Assembly: GCA_965218205.1 (NCBI GenBank)
Contig: OZ244590.1
Location: 1,674,001-1,738,000, forward strand
Reading direction: 5' to 3'
DNA length: 64,000 nucleotides
DNA from: CBDDCA01 sp965218205
Lineage (GTDB): Bacteria; Spirochaetota; Spirochaetia; WTKD01; G963693115
Shown: in pieces, positions 46,545 through 58,300 of the stretch
How positions within the stretch are numbered: the first letter of the stretch is position 1
Layout: every line of letters starts with the position of its first letter
The notes under the pieces: generated by a model
Databases searched by the model: none
The model's input: the letters and a program-made list of their open reading frames with translations, nothing else
Told to the model about the DNA's origin: nothing
Made by a program: the position numbers and the translations under genes

Positions 46545-47552
46545 TTACTTATTTGTTAATGCTTGCCTTGTCGTAAGTAAAGTATCTACATTTTGAAGAG
46601 TAATTGGAACCCAAGGAACATTATACAGTTTTTGCGTGCCATTTTCCCAATCTAAATCGTTCCATACATCTGCCTTAGGAGCATAATCATCGCCCAACAC
46701 TGCACGAAGTGCCAAATCCAACGCCCCTTGTGCTTGTCCAACAGCATCTTGTAGTATGCTGTTCATTTCATTATCTTTTACTGCGTACATTGCATCTGTC
46801 ACACCATCTATCCCTGCAATAGCAAAATCTTTTATATTCAATCCTGCTTGCTTAATAGCTTGAATAGCACCAAGTGCCATTTCATCATTTTGCCCAATAA
46901 CGCCCTGTATCTGTCCTGGATGAGAATTAAGCCAATCTTCCATTAACGATAATGATTCGGCACGAGACCAATTTGCTGTTTTCATTTCCAGAACTTGTAT
47001 GTCAGGATACTTTTGTAATACCTTAAGATTACCTTCTCTCCTTTGAATTTGTGCAGATTGCCCTATAGGGCCTTCTATAATTACTAGGTTGCCTTTGCCT
47101 CCCATACCATCAACAACAGATTGAGCTTCCATAGCACCTGATACTACATCATCAGATCCGATATACGAGTACAGCTTATTTGTATTTACCCGAGTATTGG
47201 ATCCTATAACAGGTATATCAGCTTCTACTGCTAGCTCTACTGCGGCTACCCCTGCTTCAATATCAATAGGAACAAAGAGTATCGCATCATATCCTTGTGA
47301 TACCATTGTTTCAAACTGACTGTACTGCACCGATGCATCGTAGTTACCATCAAAAACAGTAATATCCACTTCGCCTGCAACTACTGCTGGGTGTCGTTCC
47401 AATGCAGTTGTCCATAAACGCATAAACTCTCCTTTGAGTCCATACACAGCAGCTCCCACCTGTACTTTCTTGTTACCTCTGTTACAAGACATAACAAACA
47501 TAGACATAACTATCGTTAGTATAGTTATCAATACAAAATAAAACTTTTTCAT
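46545..47552 (-). CDS. Sugar/polyol-binding lipoprotein (RbsB-like), last gene of the golD operon
   Basis: The protein has 335 residues with lipobox VMSC (Cys23), so unlike its neighbour it is lipid-anchored. The Peripla_BP_4 core includes 'YDAILFVPIDIEAGVAAVELAVEADIPVIG'-type strands, 'EGPIGQSAQIQRREG' and 'VIGQNDEMALGAIQAIK'. The 'IGSNTRV' loop replaces the 'LNRRPD' of the other binding protein, indicating a different ligand. It follows the permease gene by 18 nt. Confidence 0.92.
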   Translation of the reverse strand: MKKFYFVLITILTIVMSMFVMSCNRGNKKVQVGAAVYGLKGEFMRLWTTALERHPAVVAGEVDITVFDGNYDASVQYSQFETMVSQGYDAILFVPIDIEAGVAAVELAVEADIPVIGSNTRVNTNKLYSYIGSDDVVSGAMEAQSVVDGMGGKGNLVIIEGPIGQSAQIQRREGNLKVLQKYPDIQVLEMKTANWSRAESLSLMEDWLNSHPGQIQGVIGQNDEMALGAIQAIKQAGLNIKDFAIAGIDGVTDAMYAVKDNEMNSILQDAVGQAQGALDLALRAVLGDDYAPKADVWNDLDWENGTQKLYNVPWVPITLQNVDTLLTTRQALTNK

Positions 47553-47570
47553 AAAGCCTCCTTATTATTT

Positions 47571-48545
47571 TTATTCATTGGTATATCGTAAAGAATCTAA
47601 CATCACTGCAAGAATGATAATAGAGCCTTTTATTACTTGTTGAAAATAGGAAGAAACTCCCAATAAATTCAAGCCATTATTTATTACTCCTATAATCAAT
47701 ACACCAAATATCGTTCCAATGAGAGTACCTTTTCCTCCCTTTAAGTTTGTTCCACCAATGACCACAGCTGCAATTGCATCTAACTCGTACGCTTGCCCTG
47801 CTTGTGGTAATCCCGCAGTGGTACGTGCAGTAATAATGATACCTCCCAAAGCTGCCATAATACCAGAAATAACATACACTGAAAAATATATTATTTTTAT
47901 GTTTATTCCCGATACCCAAGCACTTTTTTCATTTCCTCCCACTGCATACACATATCTTCCATAGCTTGTGAAATAAAGCAGAATATATAACAACACAAAT
48001 GCCACAAATACAATCACCACAGGGAAAGGAATACCCCCCAACAATGTGCCCTGCCCTAATTGTAAAAACGAAGGACTCAACTGAGGGATAGGTTTGCCAT
48101 CAGAATAAATATAAGTAATTCCTCTGGCAATACTAAGCATACCAAGTGTTACCACAAAAGCAGGCACTCGTAGAAAAGCAATAAAAAACCCATTCACTGC
48201 CCCTAAAATGATACCTGATAGTATGGCAAGCATCGCTATTACAGAAACTGGGTACACGACTCCTCCGCTGGTACTACTTGCAAGGCTTGCCGCTACTACC
48301 CCAGAAAAAGCAAGAATAGAACCAACAGATAGATCTATGCCTCCTGTAAGAATTACAAAAGTCATTCCTAAGGACAAGAGCCCGTTTATTGATATTTGTC
48401 GTAAAACATTTATGAGATTTCTTGATACTAAAAAATTTGGTGTTGCTATGTATAGTGCTAAACACAGTACAAAAAATACAAGCACAATGCCGTACTGAGA
48501 ACTTATGTTTCTAGATATATTCTTAATACTATGTATCTTACCCAT
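47571..48545 (-). CDS. Ribose/polyol-type ABC transporter permease (RbsC family)
   Basis: The protein has 324 residues with 'LTGGIDLSVGSILAFSGVVAASLA', 'RVPAFVVTLGMLSIARGITYIYSDG' and 'DAIAAVVIGGTNLKGGKGTLIGTIFG', all typical of RbsC. It is the only permease in this operon, so the channel is probably a homodimer. It lies 8 nt after the ATPase gene. Confidence 0.92.
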   Translation of the reverse strand: MGKIHSIKNISRNISSQYGIVLVFFVLCLALYIATPNFLVSRNLINVLRQISINGLLSLGMTFVILTGGIDLSVGSILAFSGVVAASLASSTSGGVVYPVSVIAMLAILSGIILGAVNGFFIAFLRVPAFVVTLGMLSIARGITYIYSDGKPIPQLSPSFLQLGQGTLLGGIPFPVVIVFVAFVLLYILLYFTSYGRYVYAVGGNEKSAWVSGINIKIIYFSVYVISGIMAALGGIIITARTTAGLPQAGQAYELDAIAAVVIGGTNLKGGKGTLIGTIFGVLIIGVINNGLNLLGVSSYFQQVIKGSIIILAVMLDSLRYTNE

Positions 48546-48553
48546 AATGTCTC

Positions 48554-50038
48554 CTATGATATTAAACGCATAAATTCTTCTTGATCAAAATCAGCTCTTT
48601 CTCGCTCTGCAATAATACATCCTTTCTTACACAACAGCACTCTATGAGACATTGCCAATATCTCTGGAAGTTCAGAAGAGACCATAATAATACCTCTTTC
48701 ATCCTCAATATATTTATTCATAAATTGATATATTTCATGCTTTGCTCCTATATCAATACCACGTGTAGGTTCGTCTAATAAGAGTACAGAAGGGCTTGTT
48801 AGCACCCATTTTCCTATTACTACTTTCTGCTGATTACCTCCACTCAGACTGTTTGTTGCCTGTGCTTGAGACTCTGCTTTTATATTAAATGCGTTCATTG
48901 TTGCAGTAACTTTTTGTCTTTCTTCAAAACGCTTTATAAATCCTCCAAAAGAAAGAGAAGGAAGAGAAGAAAGAGTGAGATTGCTACGAATGGGATGATC
49001 TATGATAAGCCCCATTTCTTTTCTATCTTCAACGACAAAGCCAAGTCCAGATGATACTGCCTTTGCTGGATTACTACAATCTATTTCTTTTCCTTCAAGC
49101 AATACAGCACCTTCATCAAACTTCTCTATCCCAAATAGCATTTTGAGAAGCGTGCTTCGACCAGACCCCATCAGCCCAAATATACCAAGTATTTCTTTTT
49201 TATGGAGCGTAAAACTAGTGTGAGTAAAGCGTTGCTTTTTTGAAATAGTTACAACATCCAATAGAGGACTTTTTTTTTGCAACGGTTTTGGAGGAACAAA
49301 GTATGAGCTACTTATCTTTTGTCCTATCATATTGTACACAAGCTCATCAGAGGAAAGATCAGCAAGATGAGTGCTTATAATATGCTGTCCATCCCTTAAA
49401 ACAGTAACATCATCAGCTATGGTGTATATCTCATTCATTCTATGAGATATGTATATTATAGTTCTATTCTCTTGTTTTAATTTACGTATGATAGCAAATA
49501 ATCTCTGTGTTTCTTGTTCTCCAATAGCTGATGTTGGCTCATCCATTATTATGACTTCAGAATTATACGAAATTGCCTTGACAATTTCTATCAGCTGTAT
49601 TTGTGCAATACTCAGCTCGCGTAGTTTTTTTGAGACATCAAAATCTAAATCAAAATAGGAAAGCGCTTTTTTTGCTTTTGCATACATTAGCTTTCTGTTA
49701 AGAAAACCCATTGTAGCAGGTTCTCTTCCTAAAAAGATATTTTCTGCTATAGTCATATCAAGCAGAGGATTAAGCTCTTGTGCTATTGTTGCTATACCTC
49801 CATACAAAGCATCATGAGGAGAGTTCCATTGTATTACTGTATCATCAAGAAGAATCTTTCCATCATATTTTTTTATCTCTCCACTTAAAATTTTCATAAG
49901 GGTAGATTTTCCTGCCCCATTCTCTCCACACAGTGCATGAACAGTTCCTTTCGTAACAGTAAAAGAAACATCACTTAATGCTTGTATGCCTCCAAAACTT
50001 TTAGAAACATGCTGTATTTGAAGGGCATTTTTATTCAT
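48554..50038 (-). CDS. Sugar/polyol ABC transporter ATPase with two ABC domains (RbsA family)
   Basis: The protein has 494 residues. Domain 1 has 'GENGAGKST', 'LSIAQIQLIE' (a degenerate signature) and 'VIIMDEPTSA'. Domain 2 has 'GLMGSGRST', 'LSGGNQQKV' and 'LLLDEPTRGIDIGAKHEI'. Its ATG overlaps the stop of the dehydrogenase gene by one base, so uptake and first oxidation are translated together. Confidence 0.93.
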   Translation of the reverse strand: MNKNALQIQHVSKSFGGIQALSDVSFTVTKGTVHALCGENGAGKSTLMKILSGEIKKYDGKILLDDTVIQWNSPHDALYGGIATIAQELNPLLDMTIAENIFLGREPATMGFLNRKLMYAKAKKALSYFDLDFDVSKKLRELSIAQIQLIEIVKAISYNSEVIIMDEPTSAIGEQETQRLFAIIRKLKQENRTIIYISHRMNEIYTIADDVTVLRDGQHIISTHLADLSSDELVYNMIGQKISSSYFVPPKPLQKKSPLLDVVTISKKQRFTHTSFTLHKKEILGIFGLMGSGRSTLLKMLFGIEKFDEGAVLLEGKEIDCSNPAKAVSSGLGFVVEDRKEMGLIIDHPIRSNLTLSSLPSLSFGGFIKRFEERQKVTATMNAFNIKAESQAQATNSLSGGNQQKVVIGKWVLTSPSVLLLDEPTRGIDIGAKHEIYQFMNKYIEDERGIIMVSSELPEILAMSHRVLLCKKGCIIAERERADFDQEEFMRLIS

Positions 50039-50811
50039 TATTGAATTGAATATCCACCATCAATAAGTATATTTTCACCGTGTACCATATCAGATGCAGC
50101 ACTGGATAAAAACATAACTGTTGCAGCAATTTCTTCTGGAAAAGCAAAACGTTTGGTAGGTATTTTTTTCTTCATATCTTCTCCTATTTTTCCTGCCCAT
50201 GCTTTTTTGCCTAGTTCAGTTAATACCACAGTAGGAGATACTGCATTGATATTAATATTATACTTTCCCCATTCAAGAGCCATCACTTTTGTCATAGAAA
50301 TAATACCAGCTTTGCTTACACAGTATGCTACATGCTTATCTAATGCTATAACTCCTGCCTGCGATGCAATATTTACTATTTTTCCTTTTTTTCTTTGTAT
50401 CATTTCTGGGACAAAGGACTGAGTCACAAAAAAAGCAGCGCTGAGGTTTACTGCAAGAGTTGCATCCCAATGCTCCTTAGCAAGCGTTTCTGCTTTTTCT
50501 AAAACGGCAATACCTGCATTGTTGACAAGAATATCCACTTGAGAAAAAGCATGCAATGCTGTTTCTTTCATCTGAGAAAGAGAATGAGTATCGGTAATGT
50601 CACATTCAATACCAGCAGTTTTTACTTTATATTTTTTTGCAAGAGTATTTGCTTTCTCTCCTATATCTGTACTTTTATCAACAAGTATAATGTTGGCTTT
50701 ACTTTGTGCAAACATTTCTGCTATTGCATACCCTATACCTGTAGCTGCCCCAGTAATAAGAACGGTCTGCTTTGAAAAATTATATGTTATGTTATATTGC
50801 TTATCTGCCAT
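50038..50811 (-). CDS. golD: Short-chain dehydrogenase, GolD-like polyol dehydrogenase
   Basis: The protein has 257 residues and a classical SDR: NAD-binding 'TGAATGIG', 'NNAGI' and catalytic Ser...'YCVSK'. The stretch 'AVSPTVVLTELGKKAW' and the C-terminus 'GENILIDGGYS' strongly resemble GolD of Listeria, which oxidises D-arabitol or D-threitol-type polyols to ketoses. As first gene of a sugar ABC operon it suggests the imported substrate is a polyol, oxidised on entry. The promoter at 50895 and a TAGGAG ribosome site precede it. Exact substrate is a guess. Confidence 0.82.
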   Translation of the reverse strand: MADKQYNITYNFSKQTVLITGAATGIGYAIAEMFAQSKANIILVDKSTDIGEKANTLAKKYKVKTAGIECDITDTHSLSQMKETALHAFSQVDILVNNAGIAVLEKAETLAKEHWDATLAVNLSAAFFVTQSFVPEMIQRKKGKIVNIASQAGVIALDKHVAYCVSKAGIISMTKVMALEWGKYNININAVSPTVVLTELGKKAWAGKIGEDMKKKIPTKRFAFPEEIAATVMFLSSAASDMVHGENILIDGGYSIQ

Positions 50812-50894
50812 TGTTTACTCCTATAACTATAATTTTATAAATGATATTGTATTTTCATTACAAATAATAGCAATACATACATTCATTTACTTAA

Positions 50895-50923
50895 ATAGTA
50901 GCATACTCATATAAGAATATCAA
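50895..50923 (-). promoter_or_regulatory. Sigma-70 promoter of the polyol operon
   Basis: TTGATA (50918-50923), a 17-nt spacer and TACTAT (50895-50900). The IS481-like element begins only 5 nt upstream of the -35, so any upstream regulatory site has been displaced. Confidence 0.65.
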
Positions 50924-50974
50924 GTGTAGTGTGTAACTTGTTGGAGTTTTACCATCTCGTGTGACCCCCCAAAA

Positions 50975-51002
50975 TCCATGATAGTAATTATACTATCATG
51001 GA
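50975..51002 (+). promoter_or_regulatory. Conserved hairpin in the transposase leader
   Basis: TCCATGATAGTA pairs perfectly with TACTATCATGGA around ATTA, 36 nt before the transposase ATG. The same hairpin is kept in the relic at 33223-33251. It may shield the ribosome site from read-through transcripts or serve as an internal transposase site. Confidence 0.6.
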
Positions 51003-51038
51003 AATAACAAATAAAAACAAAAAAAAGGGGGTGAGTAC

Positions 51039-52118
51039 ATGATATACTCTACACTTTATAATACAAGAAATCAAAAAGAACTGCATAAAGTACGCTTAGC
51101 TATAGCACTTTCTGCAAAAGAACACGGTATCAAAAGTACTGCTCGTATCTTTCATATATCTCCTAATACCGTACGCAAATGGCTGCAAAGATACAAAGAG
51201 AAGCCGAAAGCTATGCTCTATGATAGGCGTCCTGCTTCAGTAGAACATCCTAATACCATGATACCTTACTATCAGTTAAAACTCAAAGAGATATGCGAAA
51301 CATTACAGCACTATCATCAACGATGTATTGCCTCTCATATAAAACGAGAGTATGCCATTCCTTATTCCATAAAGACTATCATTAAGCATCTGAGAAAGAT
51401 GGGGTTTTTTAAGACACATAAAAAGCAAAAAGCAGAAAAGAAACAAGAGGCACGCCTATGGAAGCAACTGCTGCAGTTTTGTCAAAAAATACAAGTAGAT
51501 ATTAAATATCTTACCGATATCCCTGAATTATACTTCTCATTACGCAAGTTTTGCCTCCCAAAGTATCAAATTACCGCACGCGATGTTGCTACAGGGGCTT
51601 TATGGATATGCTTTGCCACTCAAAAAAGCTCTTCTCATACCGCTTTGTTTATTGAATATCTGCTTACTCATCTTGCTTCTTTTCACGTTGATACTTCCTC
51701 TATTACTATTCAAACTGATAATGGCTCTGAGTTTATCTCAGGGGCTTTTAGTACTAAACAATCTGCTTTTGTTGCTTCTCTTGCAGCATACGAGGCACAC
51801 CATACTACTATCCCATATGCTTCTCCTACTTACAATTCTGATGTCGAGGCTTCTCATAAACTTATTGAAACTGAATGCTATGCAAAAATGCAGAATCCTA
51901 CTCTCAGTACTTTTTTACTCAAAAGTGCTGAGTATCAATATAGCTTTAATCATCAACGCCATAACTCTTATAAACACGGCTCTCCTGCTTTGTTGCTCAA
52001 AGAAAAAAGTCCTTCTCTGGATCCTTGTGTACTTACTCTGCGCCCTCTTATTGTTGATACTTTCCTTACTAAACGAACATTACACACTTGGCATAATAGA
52101 AATTTTGCAGTATACTGA
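51039..52118 (+). CDS. IS481-like DDE transposase
   Basis: The protein has 359 residues. The N-terminal helix-turn-helix 'GIKSTARIFHISPNTVRKWL' binds the ends. The catalytic rve core has Asp154 ('VDIKYLTD'), Asp227 ('QTDNGSEF') and Glu270 ('SDVEASHKLIE'), all present. The frame is intact, so the element may still be active. The start ATG follows AAGGGGGTGA. A related fragment lies at 33283. Confidence 0.9.
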   Translation: MIYSTLYNTRNQKELHKVRLAIALSAKEHGIKSTARIFHISPNTVRKWLQRYKEKPKAMLYDRRPASVEHPNTMIPYYQLKLKEICETLQHYHQRCIASHIKREYAIPYSIKTIIKHLRKMGFFKTHKKQKAEKKQEARLWKQLLQFCQKIQVDIKYLTDIPELYFSLRKFCLPKYQITARDVATGALWICFATQKSSSHTALFIEYLLTHLASFHVDTSSITIQTDNGSEFISGAFSTKQSAFVASLAAYEAHHTTIPYASPTYNSDVEASHKLIETECYAKMQNPTLSTFLLKSAEYQYSFNHQRHNSYKHGSPALLLKEKSPSLDPCVLTLRPLIVDTFLTKRTLHTWHNRNFAVY

Positions 52119-52160
52119 TTTTATCAAAAGGGTTCACACGAAACGGTAAAACTACAAGTG

Positions 52161-52182
52161 TGTAACTTGTTTGCAAGTTACA
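52161..52182. repeat. Palindrome at the right edge of the IS
   Basis: TGTAACTTG-TTTG-CAAGTTACA forms a perfect 9-bp hairpin overlapping the right flanking direct repeat. It has no T-run. Confidence 0.5.
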
Positions 52183-52224
52183 GAGCTAATTGCGACAAAG
52201 AGAATCAGCTTTAGCGAAGATAAA

Positions 52225-52267
52225 CAAAAAAATAAGGAGCTACTATCTCACATAAGATAATAGCTCC
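52225..52267 (-). terminator. Intrinsic terminator of the BspA-like gene
   Basis: In the sense direction GGAGCTATTATCT pairs with AGATAGTAGCTCC (one G-T pair) around a 6-nt loop, followed by TTATTTTTTTG. It lies 35 nt past the stop. Confidence 0.85.
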
Positions 52268-52301
52268 TCATATATAAGAGATATAAGAGTATACTTATTC
52301 T

Positions 52302-55300
52302 CTATCGAGAAGATGGTCCTGTATAGGATCCTCCTGCCCAATCTGGTATCTTGTTTGAAGCTACACCAGAATTTGTAAATGTATCACCTGTATTGATACT
52401 TTTTGCTCCAATATGATCTTTCCATTCATATATATCCTGATTAAAAGCACTTGCTCCGTAAAACATATAGCTCATATTAGTAAGACTGCTTACATCCCAT
52501 TCCGATATATCTTTATTAAATACAGTTGAATTACCAAACATACCAGCCATAGTGGTAACCTTACTTACATCCCAATCTGATATATCACCATTAAATTTAC
52601 TAGTATTAAACATATCTTGCATAGTGGTAACTTCACTTACAGTCCATTTCGATATATCACCAGTAAATTGCGATTCCGTAAACATTTCTCGCATTGTAGT
52701 AACTTTACCTACATTCCACTTTGATATATCACCAGTAAATTGCGATTTCTTAAACATATACGAAATATTCGTAACCTTACTTACATCCCACTTTGATATA
52801 TCGCCATTAAACACAGTATCTTCATTAAACATACTTTCCATATTAGTAACTTGACTTACATTCCAATCTGATATATCGCCAGTAAACGCAGTATTGTTGT
52901 AAAACATACCAGCCATATTGGTAACATTACTTACATTCCATTTTGATATATCGCCATTAAATTGGGTACTAGCAAACATAGCATTCATATTATTTACTCC
53001 ACTTACATTCCATTTTGATATATCGCCGTTAAATGGCGAGCCACGAAACATACCAGCCATATTCCCTATTCCACTTACATTCCAGTTTGATATATCGCCA
53101 TTAAATTGCGAGCCATTAAACATATTATCCATATCTCGAACTTTACTTACATTCCACTTTGATATATCGCCATTAAATTGCGAGCCACGAAACATATTAT
53201 CCATCCAAATAACTCCACTTGTATCCCATCTTGATACATCGCCATTAAATTGCGAGTTATAAAACATATATTGTAAATTTTGAACATTAGTCATATCCCA
53301 ATCTGATAGATCACCATTAAATTGGGCACCGTAAAACATGGTAGCCACATACTGCAATCTAGGGGTAACCCACTTTGATATATCTTTATTAAATTGCGAG
53401 CCACGAAACATAGCAGCCATATTTCTAACATTCCTTACATTCCATTTTGATATATTACCATTAAACTGCGAATTCTTAAACATCCCTTGCAGTGTAGTAA
53501 CATTACTTACATCCCAGTCCGATATATCGCCATCAAATGATGATCCACAAAACATTTTGACCATACTCGTAACATTACTTACATCCCAGCCTGATATATC
53601 TCCATTAAAAGAGTTCAGATCACTACTACTAAATATTCCACCATTAGTACATGTACCTGATAATGCAATAGATCCAGGTCCTCCCATATTAGTTATGTAT
53701 CCTGTATATATGACATTCAAATCAGCATTGTTATTATCAGGAATATCATCATCATCAGTATCCATCACATCCTTTATTGCTTCTATCAATTTTGCTTTAT
53801 TCAAAGGATAATAACTATATACCTTATCAAGCTGCTGTACCTCTATCGTAAACGCTTTTGTAGCTCTTTTTCCAACATATGAACTATTCCCTGTAAATAC
53901 AATAGCGTATGTTTTACGAGATAATGCCACGTTAGGAGTGCCACTTATTGTTCCACTTGCTGCATCAATCTGTAACCCTGTATCTGCAGTAAAGGTACTT
54001 GGCTCTATACTATAAACTCCCGTTGCATTAAAAGTGCTTTTTCCAGTATTACTTGCTGTAATACTCACATTTTTCTGTCCTACTGCTACGGCAAATGTTG
54101 AGGCAACATTTCCTTGATATGTCTGAGATATTGCATACATCCAGCTCGGTATCTTATCATCAGATACTATATACCCATTATTATTCTCATTACTAAATAT
54201 ATTTGTTATCGTCACTGTCCTTCCTGCCATATGCTCTCCCCATGCATCCAAATCTTTATCAAACGCTGTTGCTTCTCGAAACATCTGTTGCATAGTAGTC
54301 ACACTATCAACTGCCCAGCCTGATATATTTTGATTAAACGATCCTGCTTTGTAAAACATATCCTGCATATTTGTAACATTACTGACATTCCAGCTTGCTA
54401 TATCTCCATCAAATTGCGATTCCTTAAACATTTCTTGCATATTTATAACATTACTGACATCCCATTGCGAAATATTCCCATTAAAAGTTTTCAAGGCATT
54501 ATCATTAAATACCCCGCTCATATCAGTTATGTATTTTGTATATATCACATTCAAGTTTGCTGTATTCCCATTAGGATTACCATCCCCATCATCATCTGCT
54601 GCTATGACTGCTTTTATATTGGCTATCAATTCTGCTTTTGTTTGTGGATAGTATGTATACGAACTACTGCTGTCATTTATTTGTATAGTAAATGCTTTTG
54701 TAAGCTGTTTCCCATCATAGTCTCCATTTCCTGTAAACACAATACTATATGCTCTAAGAGATAGTGCTTTTGTAGGACTACCACTTATTGTTCCATTTGT
54801 TGAATCAAGTTGTAACCCTGTATCGGTAGTAAATGTATTTGGCACTACACTATAGTCCCCTGTTGCATTAAATGTACTCACTCCAGTATTACTCAACGTA
54901 ATACTAATATTCTGTTGATCTTTTACCAGCTTAAACAATGAAGTAGTATTGCCTTTATATGTCTGTGATATGCTATACATCCATATTGGTTTATTACTAT
55001 CAGATACACCAGCATTAGTAAACATGTTTGATGTATTTACTGATCTTCCTGCTATATGCTCTCCCCATGCATCCAAATCTTGATTAAATGCTGTTGCTCC
55101 GTTAAACATATTCCGTAGTGTAGTTACACTATCAACTGCCCAGCTTGATATATCTTGATTAAACGCTGTTGCTCCATAGAACATATAGCTCATATTAGTA
55201 ACTTCACTTACATCCCAACTTGATATATCTTGATCAAATGCTGTTGCATTACCAAACATACCTGCCATATTAGTAACTTTACTTACAGTCCAGCCTGATA

Positions 55301-58300
55301 TATCCCCATTAAATTGGCTATTATTAAACATATCTTGCATAGTGGTAACTTTACTTACAGTCCAACTTGATATATCCCCAGTAAATTGCGAAGTATTAAA
55401 CATATTTTGCATATTCGTAACCTTACTCACATCCCAATCCGATATAGTTCCATTAAAACTTCTTAAGGCATTATCATTAAATACTCTATTCATATCCGTA
55501 ATAGCTCCCGTGTATATACTGTTCAAATCAGCACTGTTATTATCAGGAACATCATCATCATCCGTATCCATCACATCCTTTATCGCTGCTATCAGCTCTG
55601 TTCTATTGGTAGGAGCATGACTGTACTTTGCTGCTATTACTGTTATACTCAATGGTAGCTTATAGCTCTTACCTGCATAGTCTCCTGTTCCACTAAAAAG
55701 CAGTGTATAGTTTTTTGTACTTTGTGCTTTAGTTGGACTCCCACTTATAGCTCCTGTACCTGCATCTAAGCTAAGTCCTATATCTGTTATGCTCGGAGAG
55801 ATAGTATAGGTTCCTACTGCCGTAGTAGGCAACTTCTTGCTTACCGTTATTACCCCATCCATTTCTATGGCTTTACCTACAGTCCCATTTATAGTATTCT
55901 TTTCGGTTCCACCAACAGTAAGTACAAAATCGTAGAGCCATGTAGGTATGTTTTCATCAGAGAGTATCAAAGCACTATTATCTGCTGTATTGAATATTTT
56001 ATTTATATTTACTGATCTTCCTGCTATATGCTCTCCCCATGCGTCCAAGTCCTTATCAAATGCTGTTGCTCCTTGAAACATTGATTGCATAGTAGTTACA
56101 TTATCAACTTTCCAGCTTGATATATCTTGATTAAAGGCTGTTGCTCCTTGAAACATTGACTGCATAGTAGTTACTTTGCCTACATTCCAATATGATATGT
56201 TCTTATCAAATGCTGTGTTTTTATAAAACATTAACTCCATATCGGTAACATTAAAAACATCCCACAAAGTTATATCTCCGTTATACGATGTTTCTCGAAA
56301 CATCTCATCCATATCTATGACATTACTTACATCCCAGCCTGATATATCCCCAGCATATGACGACTTCTCAAACATATTATTCATATACATGACATTGCTT
56401 ACATTCCAATCTTTTATGTCTCCATTTTCTCCCGTAAACTTTGATTCCTTAAACATACTGTTCATCGTAGTTACATTGCTTACATTCCAGCCTGATATAT
56501 CCCCATTAAAACTTCTCAAAGTAGTATTAAAAAATAATCCACTCATATCTTTTATATTCCCTGTATATATGACATTCAAATCTGCTGTGTTCCCATCAGG
56601 ATTACCATCCCCATCAGCATCTGCTGCCATGACTGTTTTGATATTTTCTATCAATCTTGTCTTTGTTTTAGGGGTATAAGTATAAGTACTCACATCCTGT
56701 ACCGTTAGAGTGAGAGTAGTACTTTTTTGTTTCCCATCATAATCTCTATTTCCTGTAAATGTTATGGTATACTCTTTTTCAGCTAATGCTACCGTAGAAT
56801 CACCACTTATCGTTCCATCTGCTGTATTAAAGGTCAATCCTGTATCTGCTTCAAATGTATCTGGGACTATACTATAGGTTCCTGTTATTGCTCTCGGTCT
56901 TTTATCAATAGAAAAAGAAATACTTGTATCAGCTGTAGTCAGTGTTTTTTTACTTACCACTATACCATTGCCATCTTGATATCTAAACACATACAACCAT
57001 GTTGGAAAATTCACATCAGATATATTAGAACCCTTAAATATACCTGATGTATGTACTGTCCTTCCTGCCATATGCTCTCCCCATGCATCTAAATCTTGAT
57101 CAAACACTGTTGCTCCGTTAAACATATTCCGTAGTGTAGTTACTCTATCCACTGCCCAACTTGCTATATTCTGATTAAACGCTTCTGCATTGTAAAACAT
57201 ATATGACATATTAGAAACTTCACTTACATCCCAACCTGATATATTTCCATTAAATGGGCCAATAGCAAACATACCTGCCATATTGGTAACGTTACCTACC
57301 TTCCAGCTTGATATATCTCCAGTAAACTGCGAAATATTAAACATATTTTCCATAGTGGTAACTTTACTTACATCCCAATTTGATATATCTTTATCAAATT
57401 GACTACTCGCAAACATACCTGCCATAGTGGTAACTTTACTTACATCCCAGCCTGATATATCGCCATTAAACCGCATATCACGGAACATATCAGCCATATT
57501 GGTAACTTTACCTACCTTCCAGCTTGATATATCGCTATTAAATTGGCTATTCTTAAACATCTCCATCATAGTGGTAACTTTACTTACATCCCAGCTTGAT
57601 ATATCGCCATTAAATTGCGAATCACGAAACATACTAGCCATATTGATAACTTTACTTACATCCCAGTCTGATATATCGCCATTAAAACTTCTCAAGTCAC
57701 TATCATTAAATATTCCACTCATGTCAGTTATGTATCCTGTGTATATTACATTCAAATCTGCTTTATTATTATCAACATTCCCATCACCATCGGTATCCAT
57801 CACATTCTTTATCGCTGCTATCAACTCTGTTTTACTTGTAGGAATATGTGTATATTTATTTGCCTTTACCTCTACCGACAACGGCAATGTAATACTCTTG
57901 CCTAAAAACTGACCATCTCCAGTAAAAGTAATTGTATATGCTTTTTTTGCTACTTCTTTTGTTGGTATTCCCTTTATTGTCCCATCTTTTGCATCAAATG
58001 ATAATCCTGTATCTGCAGTAAATGTATTGGGATCTATGCTAAATTGTCCTGTCGCACTTGATGGAACTTGCTTTATTATATTCGCTACTACATTTTGTCC
58101 TAAAAATATAGTAATAGTATTTACATTTACCCCTTGATACAGAAAGTTAAATTTATATAGCCATATAGGTATATTATTATCAGATATTTTAGAATTAGCA
58201 AAAATATTTACTGTATTTACTGTTCTTCCTGTTATATGCTCTCCCCATGCTTCCAAATCTTGATTAAACGCTGTTGAATTTTGAAACATTGATTGCATAG

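Larger units (their letters stand above)
50928..52171 (+). mobile_element. IS481-like insertion sequence, intact
   Basis: One DDE transposase gene is enclosed by imperfect inverted ends. The left (50944-50966) reads GGAGTTTTACCATCTCGTG and the right, on the other strand (52131-52156), reads GTAGTTTTACCGTTTCGTG. Outside them is a 15-bp direct repeat AGTGTGTAACTTGTT (50928-50942 and 52157-52171). It is either a long target-site duplication or part of the ends. It lies between the divergent polyol operon and the convergent BspA-like gene. Confidence 0.75.
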
